DNA from: Candidatus Bathyarchaeota archaeon
Lineage (GTDB): Archaea > Thermoproteota > Bathyarchaeia > TCS64
Direction of reading: 5' to 3'
Assembly: GCA_016867505.1 (NCBI GenBank)
Contig: VGJH01000013.1
Span: 1-12,709 of the forward strand
Length of the DNA stretch: 12,709 bases
Part shown: piece after piece, positions 12,101-12,709 of the stretch
Layout: each line of letters opens with the position of its first letter
Numbering within the stretch: position 1 is the stretch's first letter
Translations under genes and position numbers: made by a program
The notes under the pieces: model-generated
Databases searched by the model: none
What the model saw: only the letters and a program-made list of their open reading frames with translations
Told to the model about the DNA's origin: nothing

Positions 12101-12709
12101 GTGAAAGATCTGTCAATAACCAATTCTAACCAAATTATCAAGTTCTATTATCCTTTACCAAAGTTTCCAAGTGTATCTGTGACTGGAGATCTGTGTATGC
12201 TAAATTGTAAACATTGTATGGGGCATTATCTGAAACACATGCCAAACGTTGACACGCCAGAGAAATTGAAAGATTATGCTATGAAACTTGATGCTTCTGG
12301 TGGAAAAGGAATGCTAATAAGTGGTGGATGCACATCTCAAGGAAAAATTCCTTTAGATGATTTTTTCTCAACGTTCTCATGGATTAAAGATAATACAAGT
12401 TTATTGTTAAATCTTCATACTGGGTTACTTGATGAATCGGATGCAAAGAAAATTGCTGATTCTGGTGTCGACTTCTTATCTCTTGACATTGTTGGAAGTG
12501 AAGAAACTATTTCTAGAGTCTATGGTTTAAATTATTACCTCTCTCAGTATAAACGTAGTCTGCTAAGTTTAATTGATGCAGGTTTTAACAAAATTGTTCC
12601 TCATATTTGTATTGGGTTGGATTATGGTAATCTGAAAGGGGAGTATGATGCTATTAAGATAGCAAATACAATTAATCCTGAAGTAATAGTCTTAATTAGT
12701 TTAATTCCA
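12101..12709 (+). CDS. radical SAM protein, biotin-synthase-homologue type (3' end missing)
   Basis: The frame is open from a GTG at 12101 to the window end, 203 codons without a stop; an in-frame TAG at 12089-12091 limits the start. AGGT (12090-12093) may be the ribosome binding site. The radical SAM cluster motif Cys32-x3-Cys36-x2-Cys39 is in TGDLCMLNCKHC, followed by GGKGMLISGGCTSQGKIPL (67-85), NLHTGLL (104-110), SLDIVGS (127-133), IVPHICIGLD (165-174) and LISLIP at the edge. This pattern fits the archaeal group described as uncharacterised biotin synthase homologues (COG1856 in memory). A four-iron cluster would cleave S-adenosylmethionine to start a radical reaction. From memory, the archaeal lipoyl synthase pair LipS1/LipS2 is annotated in a similar way, so sulfur insertion is one possibility. 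The end of the protein is outside the window. Confidence 0.85.
   Translation, partial: MKDLSITNSNQIIKFYYPLPKFPSVSVTGDLCMLNCKHCMGHYLKHMPNVDTPEKLKDYAMKLDASGGKGMLISGGCTSQGKIPLDDFFSTFSWIKDNTSLLLNLHTGLLDESDAKKIADSGVDFLSLDIVGSEETISRVYGLNYYLSQYKRSLLSLIDAGFNKIVPHICIGLDYGNLKGEYDAIKIANTINPEVIVLISLIP

Noticed and set aside
1..12709. Defence island, mobile element or CRISPR array
   Set aside because: No transposase, integrase, repeat-spacer pattern, terminal inverted repeats or tRNA-borne attachment site is visible; the genes are metabolic or conserved archaeal families with similar base composition throughout.

Overview
The window reads as a piece of a low-GC archaeal chromosome. The signs are archaeal-type phosphopantetheine adenylyltransferase, the DUF371 family, a DUF763 protein, a split transketolase (separate N- and C-halves), and promoters of the archaeal kind. 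In several genes a TATA-like box lies about 25 bases before the start codon, as expected for leaderless mRNAs, while genes inside the operon carry strong GGAGG or AAGGTG ribosome binding sites. I cannot fix the lineage; an Asgard or Bathyarchaeia-type archaeon would fit, but this is a guess. No rRNA, tRNA, CRISPR array or insertion sequence was seen.

Left part (1-5333). The window opens with the last residues of a probable membrane protein (1-102) and a short stretch (111-203) that can be read either as a decayed coding fragment or as a stem-loop. Next come a short arginine-deiminase-type guanidino-modifying enzyme and rubrerythrin, both on plus. They converge on diaminopimelate decarboxylase (lysA, minus), which makes lysine. 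Divergent from lysA is a SLC13/DASS-type membrane transporter whose leader can form two mutually exclusive pairings, one of which hides its ribosome binding site. An archaeal CoA-pathway adenylyltransferase follows.

Middle (5369-7189). Pyrrolidone-carboxylate peptidase and a DUF763 protein of unknown function, each with its own probable leaderless promoter.

Right part (7204-11400, minus strand). A run of genes is read as transketolase N-half, transketolase C-half, transaldolase, a membrane-anchored transglutaminase-like protein and a nitroreductase. The first three make the core of a non-oxidative pentose phosphate pathway, linking triose and hexose phosphates with pentose and erythrose phosphates. 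The transglutaminase-like gene overlaps the transaldolase gene, so it may be translationally coupled, although it looks functionally unrelated. The AT-rich promoter of this operon could also drive, on plus, a 28-codon small ORF with a near-ideal ribosome binding site. A perfect 16-bp palindrome separates that small ORF from the DUF371 gene.

Right end (11600-12709). DUF371 (minus) and a radical SAM protein of the biotin-synthase-homologue type (plus, cut by the window end) diverge from a shared AT-rich promoter region.

Nothing here is a defence island or a mobile element. The less explained parts are the transporter leader, the small ORF, the conserved but uncharacterised DUF763, DUF371 and radical SAM genes, and the remnant at the left edge.
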